DNA of 39,090 nucleotides from Spirochaetia bacterium (GTDB taxonomy: Bacteria; Spirochaetota; Spirochaetia; Treponematales; Treponemataceae): positions 1-39,090 of the forward strand of contig CAAGBC010000045.1 of NCBI GenBank assembly GCA_900767955.1, in the 5' to 3' direction. Position 1 is the first letter of the stretch. The number at the start of each line of letters is the position of its first letter. Both the position numbers and the translations under genes were made by a program. The notes beneath the pieces were generated by a model that worked only from the letters and a program-made list of their open reading frames with translations, did no database searches and was not told the DNA's origin. This document shows, one piece after another, positions 7,553 through 15,916 of this stretch.

Positions 7553-7780
7553 GTTGAATCAAGTTCAACATGACAATCCATAACCTAACAATTCCCCGTC
7601 ATCCCAAACTACTATCTGTCATCCCGAACTTGTTTCGGGATCTCCCCACTATATGTAGTGAGATGCTGAAATAAATTCAGCATGACAATTTATCATCATC
7701 TCGACAACTCATCGTCACCTTGACGCATAATTTTCATTCTGATGCATAATTGTCATCCTGACGAAAGTCAGGATCTCACT
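7553..7780. repeat. Family C palindrome cluster between GH18 and ABC genes
   Basis: Four short palindromes with differing stems but similar flanks lie here: GTTGAA/TTCAAC (7553-7577), CCCGAA/TTCGGG (7618-7647), GCTGAA/TTCAGC (7665-7686) and CCTGA/TCAGG (7753-7780). Most are joined by GTCAT or CATGACAAT. They occupy most of the 288 bases between the two genes; nothing else is seen there. Each could fold, but none has a T tract typical of a terminator. Confidence 0.7.
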
Positions 7781-7814
7781 TATAACACAAATAAAATTCC
7801 TTAAACGACAATTA

Positions 7815-9425
7815 TTACATTTCAATAATTTTATACATTGGACTTTCGCCTGGATGAAATTCCAAAATGTGTTTTTCACAAGATAACACTTCAGATGGCT
7901 CATGAGTTACATGCAAAAGTGTAGTTGTTCCGCTTTCCGCAATTATTTCTATTAAATCAAGAATTTTTCTGCGTGTATTTTCATCAAGTCCGTGACATGG
8001 TTCATCTAATATCAAAATCTGCGGACATTTTACAGCTGCTCTCAAAATCAATATGGCCCGTTGTTCCCCGTAACTTAAATTACCAAAAGATTCTGAACCA
8101 CGACCTTCAAAGCCACCAAGTTTAAGCCATTTTTCAGCAGCGGCAGTTTCCACATCAGAAGGAACTTCGTACAATCCAATTGAATCATGAAAACCAGACA
8201 TAATTACATTACGCAATGAAGTTCCGCCAACCATTCTGTATTCAACATGCAAACGATAAGAAACAATTCCCAACTTTTGCTTAATATCCCAAATTGTTTC
8301 CCCAGAACCACGGCGATTTCCAAAGATTTTTATATCATTGCAAAAAACTTGCATATTATCGCCTGTAATCAATTCAAGGAATGTAGTTTTACCACTTCCG
8401 TTTGGTCCACGAATTAGCCAATGTTGGTTTTTGTACAAAGCCCAGTTCAGATTTTTTAATACCAAATTTCCGTCCCAACCAACATTTACATCTTTCATTT
8501 CAATAAGAGGAACTAATTCCTTTTGCTGACCGTTTGCGCCTTCTTCTTCATTTTGAAAATCGTTGATTTCATCAGAAATTACAGAAGTTTCTTCACGCAA
8601 ATTTACTAATTCAGATTCAAAGGCCTGTTTATTTTTTTCACGATTTTTAGAATCTTCTTGGCTTCGTTGAAGATGTAATTTTTCGTAATCACTTCTTACA
8701 CCACAAAATGAAATATTTCCATCTGTAAATTCCAAAACATTTGTAATTGCTTCAGGAATTTCAACAAATCGTTCCATACTAAGAATAATTCTAGGAAAAG
8801 TTGTTTCTATTTTTTCTTCCGAAATACTCTTTTTTGAAATCGTATCAAAAAAATCAAGCAAAATGCCCCTACTTTCTACATCCAATCCCGCAAATGGGTC
8901 ACTCAAAATCAAAAGTTGCTTTCCAGACAGCAAAGCCTTTGTCAAAAGTATGCGTCGAATTTCACCAGTAGACATATACTTTAGGCCTCTATCCAAAATT
9001 TTTTCTACACCACACAATTTCACCTGAGGAAAACTTTCCAAGCGGCTTGCGTTTTCTGGACAATCTTCACAAATAAAAACGCGACCAGTTCTTCCAATAT
9101 CTACGCCACCTTCGATATATTCACTTTCGTCACGATTGCGTTCTTCTTCTATTAATGCAGCAGCTTTTTCTAACGAAACAATTTGAACAGAATCATTAAA
9201 AACTGATGAATACATTGAAATTGGATTTTCTAAAGTAATTGCATTTGGAACAAATTCAGTTTTTCCTTCCAACGCAGAAATAAAAATATCTTTTCCACCA
9301 CTGTTTGGGCCAATTACAAGCCATGATTCGCCTGTTTTCATTTCCCAAGAAATATTGTTTAACAAAGTTTTTTTACTATTTTGAACAGAACAATTTTTAA
9401 TCTGAATTAATGAAGTTTTTTCCAT
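7815..9425 (-). CDS. Tandem ABC ATPase, ModF/PhrA-like
   Basis: A 536-residue cytoplasmic protein with two ABC ATPase domains and no membrane segment, in the layout of E. coli ModF. The second domain is canonical: Walker A GPNGSGKTT (340-348), signature LSYGE (450-454), Walker B LILDEP (471-476), H-loop His 508. The first is degenerate: GPNSGGKD (39-46) has Asp where Ser/Thr belongs, the signature reads MSTGE (151-155), and Walker B reads LLILSDPFAGLD so that Ser replaces the Mg-binding Asp. A charged, coiled-coil-like linker lies at about 255-300. No molybdate transport genes are nearby, so the role is open. The ATG at 9425 has no Shine-Dalgarno; TATACT ends seven bases before it, which suggests a leaderless mRNA. 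Confidence 0.85.
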   Translation of the reverse strand: MEKTSLIQIKNCSVQNSKKTLLNNISWEMKTGESWLVIGPNSGGKDIFISALEGKTEFVPNAITLENPISMYSSVFNDSVQIVSLEKAAALIEEERNRDESEYIEGGVDIGRTGRVFICEDCPENASRLESFPQVKLCGVEKILDRGLKYMSTGEIRRILLTKALLSGKQLLILSDPFAGLDVESRGILLDFFDTISKKSISEEKIETTFPRIILSMERFVEIPEAITNVLEFTDGNISFCGVRSDYEKLHLQRSQEDSKNREKNKQAFESELVNLREETSVISDEINDFQNEEEGANGQQKELVPLIEMKDVNVGWDGNLVLKNLNWALYKNQHWLIRGPNGSGKTTFLELITGDNMQVFCNDIKIFGNRRGSGETIWDIKQKLGIVSYRLHVEYRMVGGTSLRNVIMSGFHDSIGLYEVPSDVETAAAEKWLKLGGFEGRGSESFGNLSYGEQRAILILRAAVKCPQILILDEPCHGLDENTRRKILDLIEIIAESGTTTLLHVTHEPSEVLSCEKHILEFHPGESPMYKIIEM

Positions 9426-9480
9426 AATTTTTAGTATAACATCTATATAAAAAGAATTCATTAATCTTAAAACATAAATT

Positions 9481-9509
9481 TTGACAATAAAAAACACCTC
9501 TGATACCAT
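9481..9509 (+). promoter_or_regulatory. Promoter of the YwqG-family gene, leaderless spacing
   Basis: TTGACA (9481-9486) and TACCAT (9504-9509) are 17 bp apart. The start codon is at 9516, only six bases past the -10, so transcription should begin at or next to the ATG. Confidence 0.6.
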
Positions 9510-9515
9510 AGAAAT

Positions 9516-10391
9516 ATGAGTATTTTTGATATTTTTAAGCCACAAAGCAACGACACAAAAGTAGAAAAACTAATTTCCCTGTTAAAAGAAAAAACTGCAA
9601 AAAATGGGTACAAGCTTGTTATCGATGAAGAACAAACTCCTTCTATTTTTGACAGCAAACTAGGAGGAATTCCATATTGGGATTTAACAAAAGAATTCCC
9701 AAAAGACAGCACAAATCAGAATATGCAACTTTTGGCACAAATTAATTTTGAACAAATCACTTCAAATAATTCAGATTTACCAAAAAAAGGATTACTACAA
9801 TTTTTTATTACTTCACAAAATACAGATTATGGCGTTGATTTTTCAAATCCAACTGAACAAAATAATTTCCGCGTTGTTTATCACGAACAAATAGACACTT
9901 CTGTAACCGTAGAAGCAATAAACAAATTAAATATTCCACAAGGTTATGGAACTAATTCAACTCCGATTCAGCAGGAATGTTTTATCAAAATTGAGCCAAC
10001 AACAACTTATATTCAAACTTCGGATTCCCACTTTGATGAAACATTTTGTGCTTGCGTAAAAGAAATTTTCAAAATTGATTGGGACGAAGATTATCAATCG
10101 TTTTTCCGCGATAAATCAATTTTCAAAGATAAAAACGATTATGCCCGCCAAATTTTCCAAGCGCTAAACAACAAACACAATATCATCCTTGGAAATCCAT
10201 CTTTTACCCAAGAAGACCCTCGTTCCAATGAAGATAAATCAATTTACGATACATTGTTACTTCAGTTAAATTCTTATTCAAATTCAGATTACATAATGTG
10301 GGGTGACACAGGCATCGGAAACTTCTTTATTAATTCCAATGCCTTAAAGGAACACGATTTTTCCAAAGTGTTATACAACTGGGATTGTTAA
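9516..10391 (+). CDS. YwqG/DUF1963 family protein
   Basis: A 291-residue cytoplasmic protein of the DUF1963 (YwqG) family, whose function is unknown. Family features seen are SKLGGIPYWDLTKEFP (about 48-63), MQLLAQINFEQI, a Phe-rich strand GLLQFFITSQNTDYG, the middle segment VVYHEQ, and the C-terminal DTLLLQLNSYSNSDYIMWGDTGIGNFFIN, which in relatives reads as a water/Gln-Leu-Asp-Ser plus WGDxGxxxFFI motif. No signal peptide. It is divergent from the ABC ATPase gene. No Shine-Dalgarno precedes the ATG. Confidence 0.85.
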   Translation: MSIFDIFKPQSNDTKVEKLISLLKEKTAKNGYKLVIDEEQTPSIFDSKLGGIPYWDLTKEFPKDSTNQNMQLLAQINFEQITSNNSDLPKKGLLQFFITSQNTDYGVDFSNPTEQNNFRVVYHEQIDTSVTVEAINKLNIPQGYGTNSTPIQQECFIKIEPTTTYIQTSDSHFDETFCACVKEIFKIDWDEDYQSFFRDKSIFKDKNDYARQIFQALNNKHNIILGNPSFTQEDPRSNEDKSIYDTLLLQLNSYSNSDYIMWGDTGIGNFFINSNALKEHDFSKVLYNWDC

Positions 10392-10419
10392 AAAAACAAA
10401 ATAGTCGGAATGGCCACCG

Positions 10420-10506
10420 TCATCCCAACAATTGTATCGTCATCAGACAATCATAATGTCATCCCAATAACCGCAATGTCATCCCGAACTCGTTTCGGGA
10501 TCTCAT
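10420..10506. repeat. Family C palindromes downstream of the YwqG gene
   Basis: Several GTCATCCCAA-type units end in a full palindrome ATCCCGAACTCGTTTCGGGAT with the flanks GTCAT and CTCATT (about 10474-10506). They fill the gap between two convergent genes. No T tract makes a clear terminator. Confidence 0.6.
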
Positions 10507-10515
10507 TTTCTAAAA

Positions 10516-13074
10516 TTAATTAGCAACTTCTGGAACTGATGGTCTTATTTCATATCTTGCTATTGGTGCAATTCTTAGTAACTCTACAGTTCCGCATAGC
10601 TCAACGCCTTCTTCATGAGTTGGCTCTACACTTCCAAAAATTCCTGTATTCAAAGCGTAGTACATATTATCTTTTGTGTAATAGAAACAACCTTCAGATG
10701 CATTGGCTTCTGGTTTTAATAAATTGTCATGATCACACATTAAGAAAGCTCCATGAAATGGAAAAACACCTTCTTTTGTACAATATAAATCACCATTTTT
10801 ATGAGTTTCTCCAATTGGGAACAACTCTATAAAATATTCTGGATATCGTACCCAAGTAAGATCTTTTATTGTATCTGTTACTAAATCTCCAACCTTGTAA
10901 TACAATCCACCAGGAACAGCAAATGCTGGATCAATTGAATATACTTTATTATATGTTTTACACCCTCTAGCAGCCCAACCAAAATTACTATTTAACTGAT
11001 CAACTGTAAAATAATATTCTTTTAATCCATTACAGTTCACATCAAATCTATTATATTTATTATTCTTGAATATCAAAGAAATTGTTTTTACATATGCCCC
11101 AGGCTCTGCATGAAAACTATTCCCAGCAATTCCACCGCCGCTATTATTTTCAAATAAAACTGTGGTCTGATATTTATAGGAAGGAATATAATATTCACTT
11201 GCTGGGTCATTAATGTGTGTTAAATCACCTTCCCTAATAGTAAAACTCCACAATTGACTTCTTACACCTTCTCCCGAGTTATTTTTGATTACTACATTTC
11301 CATAAGGATTTGTAATCGGAATAACTGATGTACTTATGAATTTATTGTTTATAATTTTCATATCATAAGCGTTTCGTCCAAATTTAAGACTTCCGCCTTC
11401 AATGTGATTATTTCTAACATTTAAGTTTTTTGAAAATACCCAATAAAATTCAAAAACATACGGATATGCACTTCTCCATGGATAAGGAGGTCGCTGAATA
11501 AAATTGTTACAAATTCTTACATTTTCACTTATTTTACCGTTTCCGTTAAATGCCCATCCGTTTATTCCATGAACATAATTTTCTGAAACATCTAAATTTG
11601 TAAAACATTTTCTTGCTTCAAAGTCTATCCAACCAAGACCTCTATATCTTGAACCATCAAGTGTATTATAGTTTGTATCATCTTGAATACAAATGTTTTG
11701 AACAAATTTATTGTTGTAAAATCTTTCACCGTTTCCACCAAGGTCAACAGCCCAAACCCATCTTCCCCAGTTATAAAACTTGTTATTGTGAATATTTAAG
11801 TTATTACATTCGATAGGGTTAATTAGTAAAATGCTATCCCCACCACTATCCGCTGTTGGAATATAAGTTCCTGTGTTTTTTATTGTACAATTAGTAATTT
11901 CTACATTATTAAATGTGGTTTTATTTAAATCTTCAACACCAAGATAATTTTGAATTTCTGTATACTTAATTCCTAAACTATCGTTATTTCCATCTTTTAC
12001 ATAACCTTCAGCATCTATCAAAGAAGGATTGAATATTGCACTAAAAAACGAAAATCCGTGAGCTCTTGTTACTACTTGTGAAGCAACGCCTTCTGCATCA
12101 TAGGAAATATTTCCGTCACTATCTTTGTTATAAAATTGTTCTTTCCAGTTACCATCTAAAATAAGTCCATCAATTTTTAGACCGTCAATATATCCACCAG
12201 ATTCAATAATTCCAAATGAAGAAGTTACAGAACCGTCTCCCCATTTTAAAGTTGAACCATTTCCGTAGATTTCCATATTTCTTGCATTTCCAACAATTGG
12301 GGACTGAGTATGTCTTGTTCCGTGCATTGCTGCATATTCGTTTCCATTGGTTGCAATAACTTCAGGTTTTATCCACCAGTTAAAATCTTTATTTTTGAAA
12401 AATATTTCGTCAGCTCTTGCGTTTTTTTCAGTTTTCCAGCTGTTGTAGAAAATATAAACTTTTCCCTTAGGGAATAAAATTTTTGCATTTCTTGTATTGT
12501 AAGCAAAACAATGAACTACGGCTCTACAGTTATCTTTTCGGCCTTCAAATAATCCCCATTGTTCTGTTCTTACATATCCATCTAAATTTGGTAATAATTT
12601 TGCTACTAAACCATTCTTTAATCTATGATGTCCAAAATCATCTACTGGATTTTTATAAAAAACAGGATTTACACCAATTCTATCATTGTGATATGCAACT
12701 AATTTTACATCAATTGGAAGTTGTTTCCACCAATCGTCATAAGTCATTATTTCGTAGACTGCTTGTCCGCCATCCCCAATTGAATAATAACCTTTTGTTT
12801 TTACAGTTGTTCCAGCTTTTACATCAAGTTCCAACATATCAGCTTTGAGATTTACTTCAACATCAGCTTCTTGCAATTGCAATGCTGGAAAACTTGGCGT
12901 GTCATTGAATGCCGCTTCCAATTCTTCTAATGTAATCGGAGTTTTTCGTTCGTTGATTTCTTCATAAAGATTTGCATCAATAATACTTTTGTCGTCTTCT
13001 GCAGGAGCAGAAAAAGTACAAGACACAAAAATACAACTTAAAATAAATAGAATAATACACTTAAAACTTTTCAT
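10516..13074 (-). CDS. Large beta-helix surface lipoprotein (pectate-lyase-3/tailspike-like)
   Basis: An 852-residue exported lipoprotein: signal peptide with lipobox IFVSC, the acylated Cys near residue 19, followed by an acidic linker. Residues of about 60-230 resemble the N-terminal part of pectate-lyase-3/tailspike proteins (GDGGQAVYEI, then EQWGLF...DNCRAVVHCFAY and ILFPKGKVYIF), though the usual GDGxTDD motif is eroded. The middle (about 260-650) repeats Asn-rich turns of the type NNKF, NNFI, NNHI and NNSG, as in a right-handed parallel beta-helix. The C-terminal 150 residues form a separate domain. Such proteins usually bind or cleave polysaccharide; I see no assignable catalytic residues. 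The ATG at 13074 is preferred to a GTG 12 bases earlier. Confidence 0.75.
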   Translation of the reverse strand: MKSFKCIILFILSCIFVSCTFSAPAEDDKSIIDANLYEEINERKTPITLEELEAAFNDTPSFPALQLQEADVEVNLKADMLELDVKAGTTVKTKGYYSIGDGGQAVYEIMTYDDWWKQLPIDVKLVAYHNDRIGVNPVFYKNPVDDFGHHRLKNGLVAKLLPNLDGYVRTEQWGLFEGRKDNCRAVVHCFAYNTRNAKILFPKGKVYIFYNSWKTEKNARADEIFFKNKDFNWWIKPEVIATNGNEYAAMHGTRHTQSPIVGNARNMEIYGNGSTLKWGDGSVTSSFGIIESGGYIDGLKIDGLILDGNWKEQFYNKDSDGNISYDAEGVASQVVTRAHGFSFFSAIFNPSLIDAEGYVKDGNNDSLGIKYTEIQNYLGVEDLNKTTFNNVEITNCTIKNTGTYIPTADSGGDSILLINPIECNNLNIHNNKFYNWGRWVWAVDLGGNGERFYNNKFVQNICIQDDTNYNTLDGSRYRGLGWIDFEARKCFTNLDVSENYVHGINGWAFNGNGKISENVRICNNFIQRPPYPWRSAYPYVFEFYWVFSKNLNVRNNHIEGGSLKFGRNAYDMKIINNKFISTSVIPITNPYGNVVIKNNSGEGVRSQLWSFTIREGDLTHINDPASEYYIPSYKYQTTVLFENNSGGGIAGNSFHAEPGAYVKTISLIFKNNKYNRFDVNCNGLKEYYFTVDQLNSNFGWAARGCKTYNKVYSIDPAFAVPGGLYYKVGDLVTDTIKDLTWVRYPEYFIELFPIGETHKNGDLYCTKEGVFPFHGAFLMCDHDNLLKPEANASEGCFYYTKDNMYYALNTGIFGSVEPTHEEGVELCGTVELLRIAPIARYEIRPSVPEVAN

Positions 13075-13111
13075 AAAATTTCTCACTTTTTATAAAAAAA
13101 CTTATATAAAC

Positions 13112-13151
13112 AAAAAGACTTTTCATTGTGCAATTCACACTCTGAAAAGCC
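13112..13151 (-). terminator. Terminator at the end of the aryl polyene operon
   Basis: On the minus strand the stem GGCTTTTCA (13151-13143) pairs with TGAAAAGTC (13125-13117), nine pairs with one G-U, with an inner GTG/CAC pairing in the loop and then five T. It lies 18 bases past the apeR stop. Confidence 0.85.
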
Positions 13152-13168
13152 TTTTACAAACTAATTAA

Positions 13169-14437
13169 TTATTGTTCGTTCCATTTTTTGAAAATCAACG
13201 ATGTATTGATTCCCGCAAATGCAAAGTTGTTTGACATAACATATTCAGCGTCAATCTTACGACCTTCATCCTTAATGTAATCCAAATCTCCACATTCTGG
13301 GTCTATATTGTTTAAATTCAATGTTGGGTGGAACCAACCTTCGTTCATCATATTAATTGTAAGCCATGCTTCTACAGCACCACAAGCACCTAAAGTATGA
13401 CCAATGTATGATTTTGTAGAACTAATAGGAACTTTACGACCAAAAACACGAGCTGTTGCAGTTGTTTCAGCAATATCTCCGTGATGTGTTGATGTTCCGT
13501 GAGCGTTTACATATGCAATTTCATCACCTTTTAATCCAGCTGAATCAAGAGCAAGTTGCATACAAATTCCCATTGTTTCGCTGTTTGGACTTGTGATGTG
13601 TGTACCATCTGTGTTTGTTCCAAAACCTACAACTTCTGCATAGATTTTTGCACCGCGTTTTACAGCGTGTTCCAAATCTTCAAGAATTAATGTTCCTGCA
13701 CCTTCACCAATTACAAGACCGTCTCTGTCTTTGTCAAAAGGACTTGGTGCTGTTTCTGGATGTTCATTACGGATTGAAGTAGAACCAAGCTGGTCAAAAA
13801 TTGCTGCATCTGGAGGACAAAGTTCTTCTGCACCACCAGCAATCATAATATCCTGCAAACCGTTTTCAATTGTTTCATAAGCATAACCGATTGACTGGCT
13901 TCCTGATGTACAAGCTTCTGAAGTAACAATCATACGACCTTTTAACTGATATGTAACTTCAATATTTGCAGCACAAGTATGTGGCATACATTTAATATAT
14001 GTAGAAGAATTTACTTTTGCTGTACAACGATCTTGCATAACAGAAGTTAATTCTTCAATAGAATCAAAACTTCCCATTGATGAACCGTAAGCAACACCAG
14101 TGCGTCCGTTTTTACATTCATCAACAATGTCTTTAGTTTCTGGATTCAAAAGACCAGCCATTTCCAAAGCCATTTGTGATGTGTGGTAAGAAAGAAGTGC
14201 AACTCTTCCCATTCCACGGATTAATTTTCTTGAATATTTTGGTAAATCACCTTTAGCAGGACAAGCAAGCTGAGTATTCATACCCTTAATATCATGCCAG
14301 TCTTCCATGTTTTTTACACAGTTTTTGTATGATTTAAGCTGTTCATAAGCTTCGTCCCAGTTTTGGCCAAGACCACTTATCATTCCAGCACCTGTAATTA
14401 CTACACGACGTTTTCCGTTTGGTTTAGTAAATTCCAT
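13169..14437 (-). CDS. apeR: Aryl polyene beta-ketoacyl synthase (ApeR-like)
   Basis: A 422-residue FabF-type ketosynthase that condenses malonyl-ACP with a growing acyl chain. The triad is intact: C176 (SEACTSGSQ), H313 (NAHGTSTHHGD) and H347 (GHTLGACGA). In characterised APE systems ApeR acts beside the ApeO:ApeC pair, probably early in chain growth. It is the last gene of the operon and overlaps the ketoreductase stop by one base (TAATG), so the two are translationally coupled. The symbol rests on its position and on family resemblance; ordinary FabF is the alternative but does not fit the context. Confidence 0.9.
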   Translation of the reverse strand: MEFTKPNGKRRVVITGAGMISGLGQNWDEAYEQLKSYKNCVKNMEDWHDIKGMNTQLACPAKGDLPKYSRKLIRGMGRVALLSYHTSQMALEMAGLLNPETKDIVDECKNGRTGVAYGSSMGSFDSIEELTSVMQDRCTAKVNSSTYIKCMPHTCAANIEVTYQLKGRMIVTSEACTSGSQSIGYAYETIENGLQDIMIAGGAEELCPPDAAIFDQLGSTSIRNEHPETAPSPFDKDRDGLVIGEGAGTLILEDLEHAVKRGAKIYAEVVGFGTNTDGTHITSPNSETMGICMQLALDSAGLKGDEIAYVNAHGTSTHHGDIAETTATARVFGRKVPISSTKSYIGHTLGACGAVEAWLTINMMNEGWFHPTLNLNNIDPECGDLDYIKDEGRKIDAEYVMSNNFAFAGINTSLIFKKWNEQ

Positions 14438-15192
14438 TATTGCATTCCTCCATTAACTGTAATAACTTGTCTTGTAATATATCCAGCAGCATCACTCAAT
14501 AAGAATGTTGACAATGCTCCAATTTCTTCAGGTTTTCCTGCGCGTTTCATTGGAATTGTGCTCATAATCATATCGTAGATTTCTGGATCAATTGCTTTTG
14601 TCATTTCTGTATCAATTACGCCTGGTGCAATTACATTTACTGTAATTCCGCGTCCTGCAAGTTCAACCGCAAGAGCTTTTGAAGCACCAATAATTCCAGC
14701 TTTTGATGCAGAATAGTTTGTCTGACCACGGTTCCCGTAAACACCGCTTACTGATGACATAGTAATAATGCGTCCACCGCGTTTGTTTTTGCGACTTGCC
14801 ATTCCCATTACTAATGGCTTAAGAACATTATAAAAACTGTCAAGATTTGTATGAATTACTGCATCCCAATCATCATCTTCAAGACCAACAAATGTGTTAT
14901 CACGAGTAATTCCTGCGTTATTAATAATTCCCCAAAGAACACCGTGTTTTGCTGTCATTTCATCAAGTTTTGCTTTACAATCTTCACGGTCACTAATATT
15001 GAACTGAATTAATTCACCCTGTCCACCAACTGCTGTAATTTCTGCTAATGTTTCTTCTGCTTTTGCTTTGCTTCCGTTGTAGTGACAAATAACATAATAT
15101 CCAGCTTTTGCTGCTTCAACTGCACAAGCTCTTCCAATTCCACCAGAAGCACCAGTTACTAAAACTTTTTTGTCTGCATTTGCATTTTCCAT
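14437..15192 (-). CDS. apeQ: Aryl polyene 3-ketoacyl-ACP reductase (ApeQ, FabG-like)
   Basis: A 251-residue short-chain dehydrogenase that reduces the beta-keto group after each condensation, using NAD(P)H. TGASGGIG (13-20) is the cofactor motif, NNAG is at 91-94, and the catalytic set is S146/S147, Y160 and K164 (YSASK). The C-terminal segment GYITRQVITVNGGMQ is FabG-like. AGGATGG precedes the ATG. A 101-base gap separates it from apeP and carries a possible promoter. Confidence 0.93.
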   Translation of the reverse strand: MENANADKKVLVTGASGGIGRACAVEAAKAGYYVICHYNGSKAKAEETLAEITAVGGQGELIQFNISDREDCKAKLDEMTAKHGVLWGIINNAGITRDNTFVGLEDDDWDAVIHTNLDSFYNVLKPLVMGMASRKNKRGGRIITMSSVSGVYGNRGQTNYSASKAGIIGASKALAVELAGRGITVNVIAPGVIDTEMTKAIDPEIYDMIMSTIPMKRAGKPEEIGALSTFLLSDAAGYITRQVITVNGGMQ

Positions 15193-15259
15193 AAAATTTC
15201 CATCCTATATAAAAGCAATATATGATTTAAATGACATCAATTTAAAAAATGTCATTTTC

Positions 15260-15288
15260 ATATTAAATATATTATCAATCCTTGTCAA
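15260..15288 (-). promoter_or_regulatory. Possible internal promoter before apeQ
   Basis: On the minus strand a perfect TTGACA (15288-15283) is followed after 17 bp by TAATAT (15265-15260), a 4 of 6 match. Nearby, AAATGACAT (15229-15237) and ATGTCATTT (15249-15257) form a 9-bp inverted repeat without a T tract, which could be a leader hairpin or an operator. Confidence 0.4.
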
Positions 15289-15293
15289 TTTAC

Positions 15294-15794
15294 TTATTCA
15301 GCAAACATGCCTGTCATGTCTTCTGTTTCCATAACAGTAATTTTTGCAGTAGTAACAGGAGTTTCATCTCCCACATGAGCATAAAGTTCACATACATAAC
15401 GATAAGTGTGAGTTTCTTCATCTCTATAATCTTCTGCAATTTTCATCTGACAAGTTGTGTTATTTTTCAAAAATCCAACTGAAGATTTAAAATCAACAAC
15501 ACTAAGAATCATTCCAGGAAGTGGTTCTCTTCCTTTGATTTTATTTGTAATTCCTGTTAATGCAGAAATTCCTTGAGCCATAAGTTCAAATCCAGCCCAA
15601 GTAGGAACACCGTCATATTCAGGTTCATAAAAAATACAATCTTCTGTAATATCATATTCATTTGTAATTGTATGATTATTTACATCATGAGCAGTTGTTC
15701 GACTCAATAAGAACATTTTTCCCTTATGAGGAAGAAGATTTATTAATTCATCATGATCAATAAATTGTGGTAATTCTTTAGGTTCTACAGCCAT
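15294..15794 (-). CDS. apeP: Aryl polyene dehydratase subunit (ApeP-like hotdog)
   Basis: A 166-residue hotdog-fold protein of the ApeP-type 3-hydroxyacyl-ACP dehydratase family. The N-terminal LLPHKGKMFLLSR (about 20-32) and the segment VPTWAGFELMAQGISALTG (about 83-101) are characteristic. By eye against FabZ, the Glu of the active helix is kept (AGFELMAQ) but the His of the GHFPG motif is replaced (FYEPEYDGVP). In Xenorhabdus ApeP works as a complex with ApeI, which has the His here. The product is the trans double bond of the polyene. Confidence 0.88.
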   Translation of the reverse strand: MAVEPKELPQFIDHDELINLLPHKGKMFLLSRTTAHDVNNHTITNEYDITEDCIFYEPEYDGVPTWAGFELMAQGISALTGITNKIKGREPLPGMILSVVDFKSSVGFLKNNTTCQMKIAEDYRDEETHTYRYVCELYAHVGDETPVTTAKITVMETEDMTGMFAE

Positions 15795-15848
15795 TATTTT
15801 ACTCCTATAAATATATAGTTATTTTATTCATATAAAAAAAATTGTAAT

Positions 15849-15911
15849 AAAGTTTGCAAACACAAACTTTTAAATAACCACTTTGGCACCATTTTGACAA
15901 AGTAGTTATTT
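15849..15911 (-). other. Two hairpins between apeO and apeP
   Basis: Read on the minus strand, a 14-bp stem (15911-15898 with 15885-15872, one G-U) is followed by an 8-bp stem AAAGTTTG / CAAACTTT (15870-15863 with 15856-15849), then after a few bases eight T. The first lacks a T tract and may protect mRNA ends or be a processing site; the second may be a weak terminator or attenuator. Confidence 0.55.
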
Positions 15912-15916
15912 CACTT

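Noticed and set aside
13169..15192. Ordinary fatty acid synthesis genes (fabF, fabG)
   Set aside because: They sit in an operon with a chain-length factor, aryl-type ligase, DUF3261 lipoprotein and MMPL exporter, which is the aryl polyene set.
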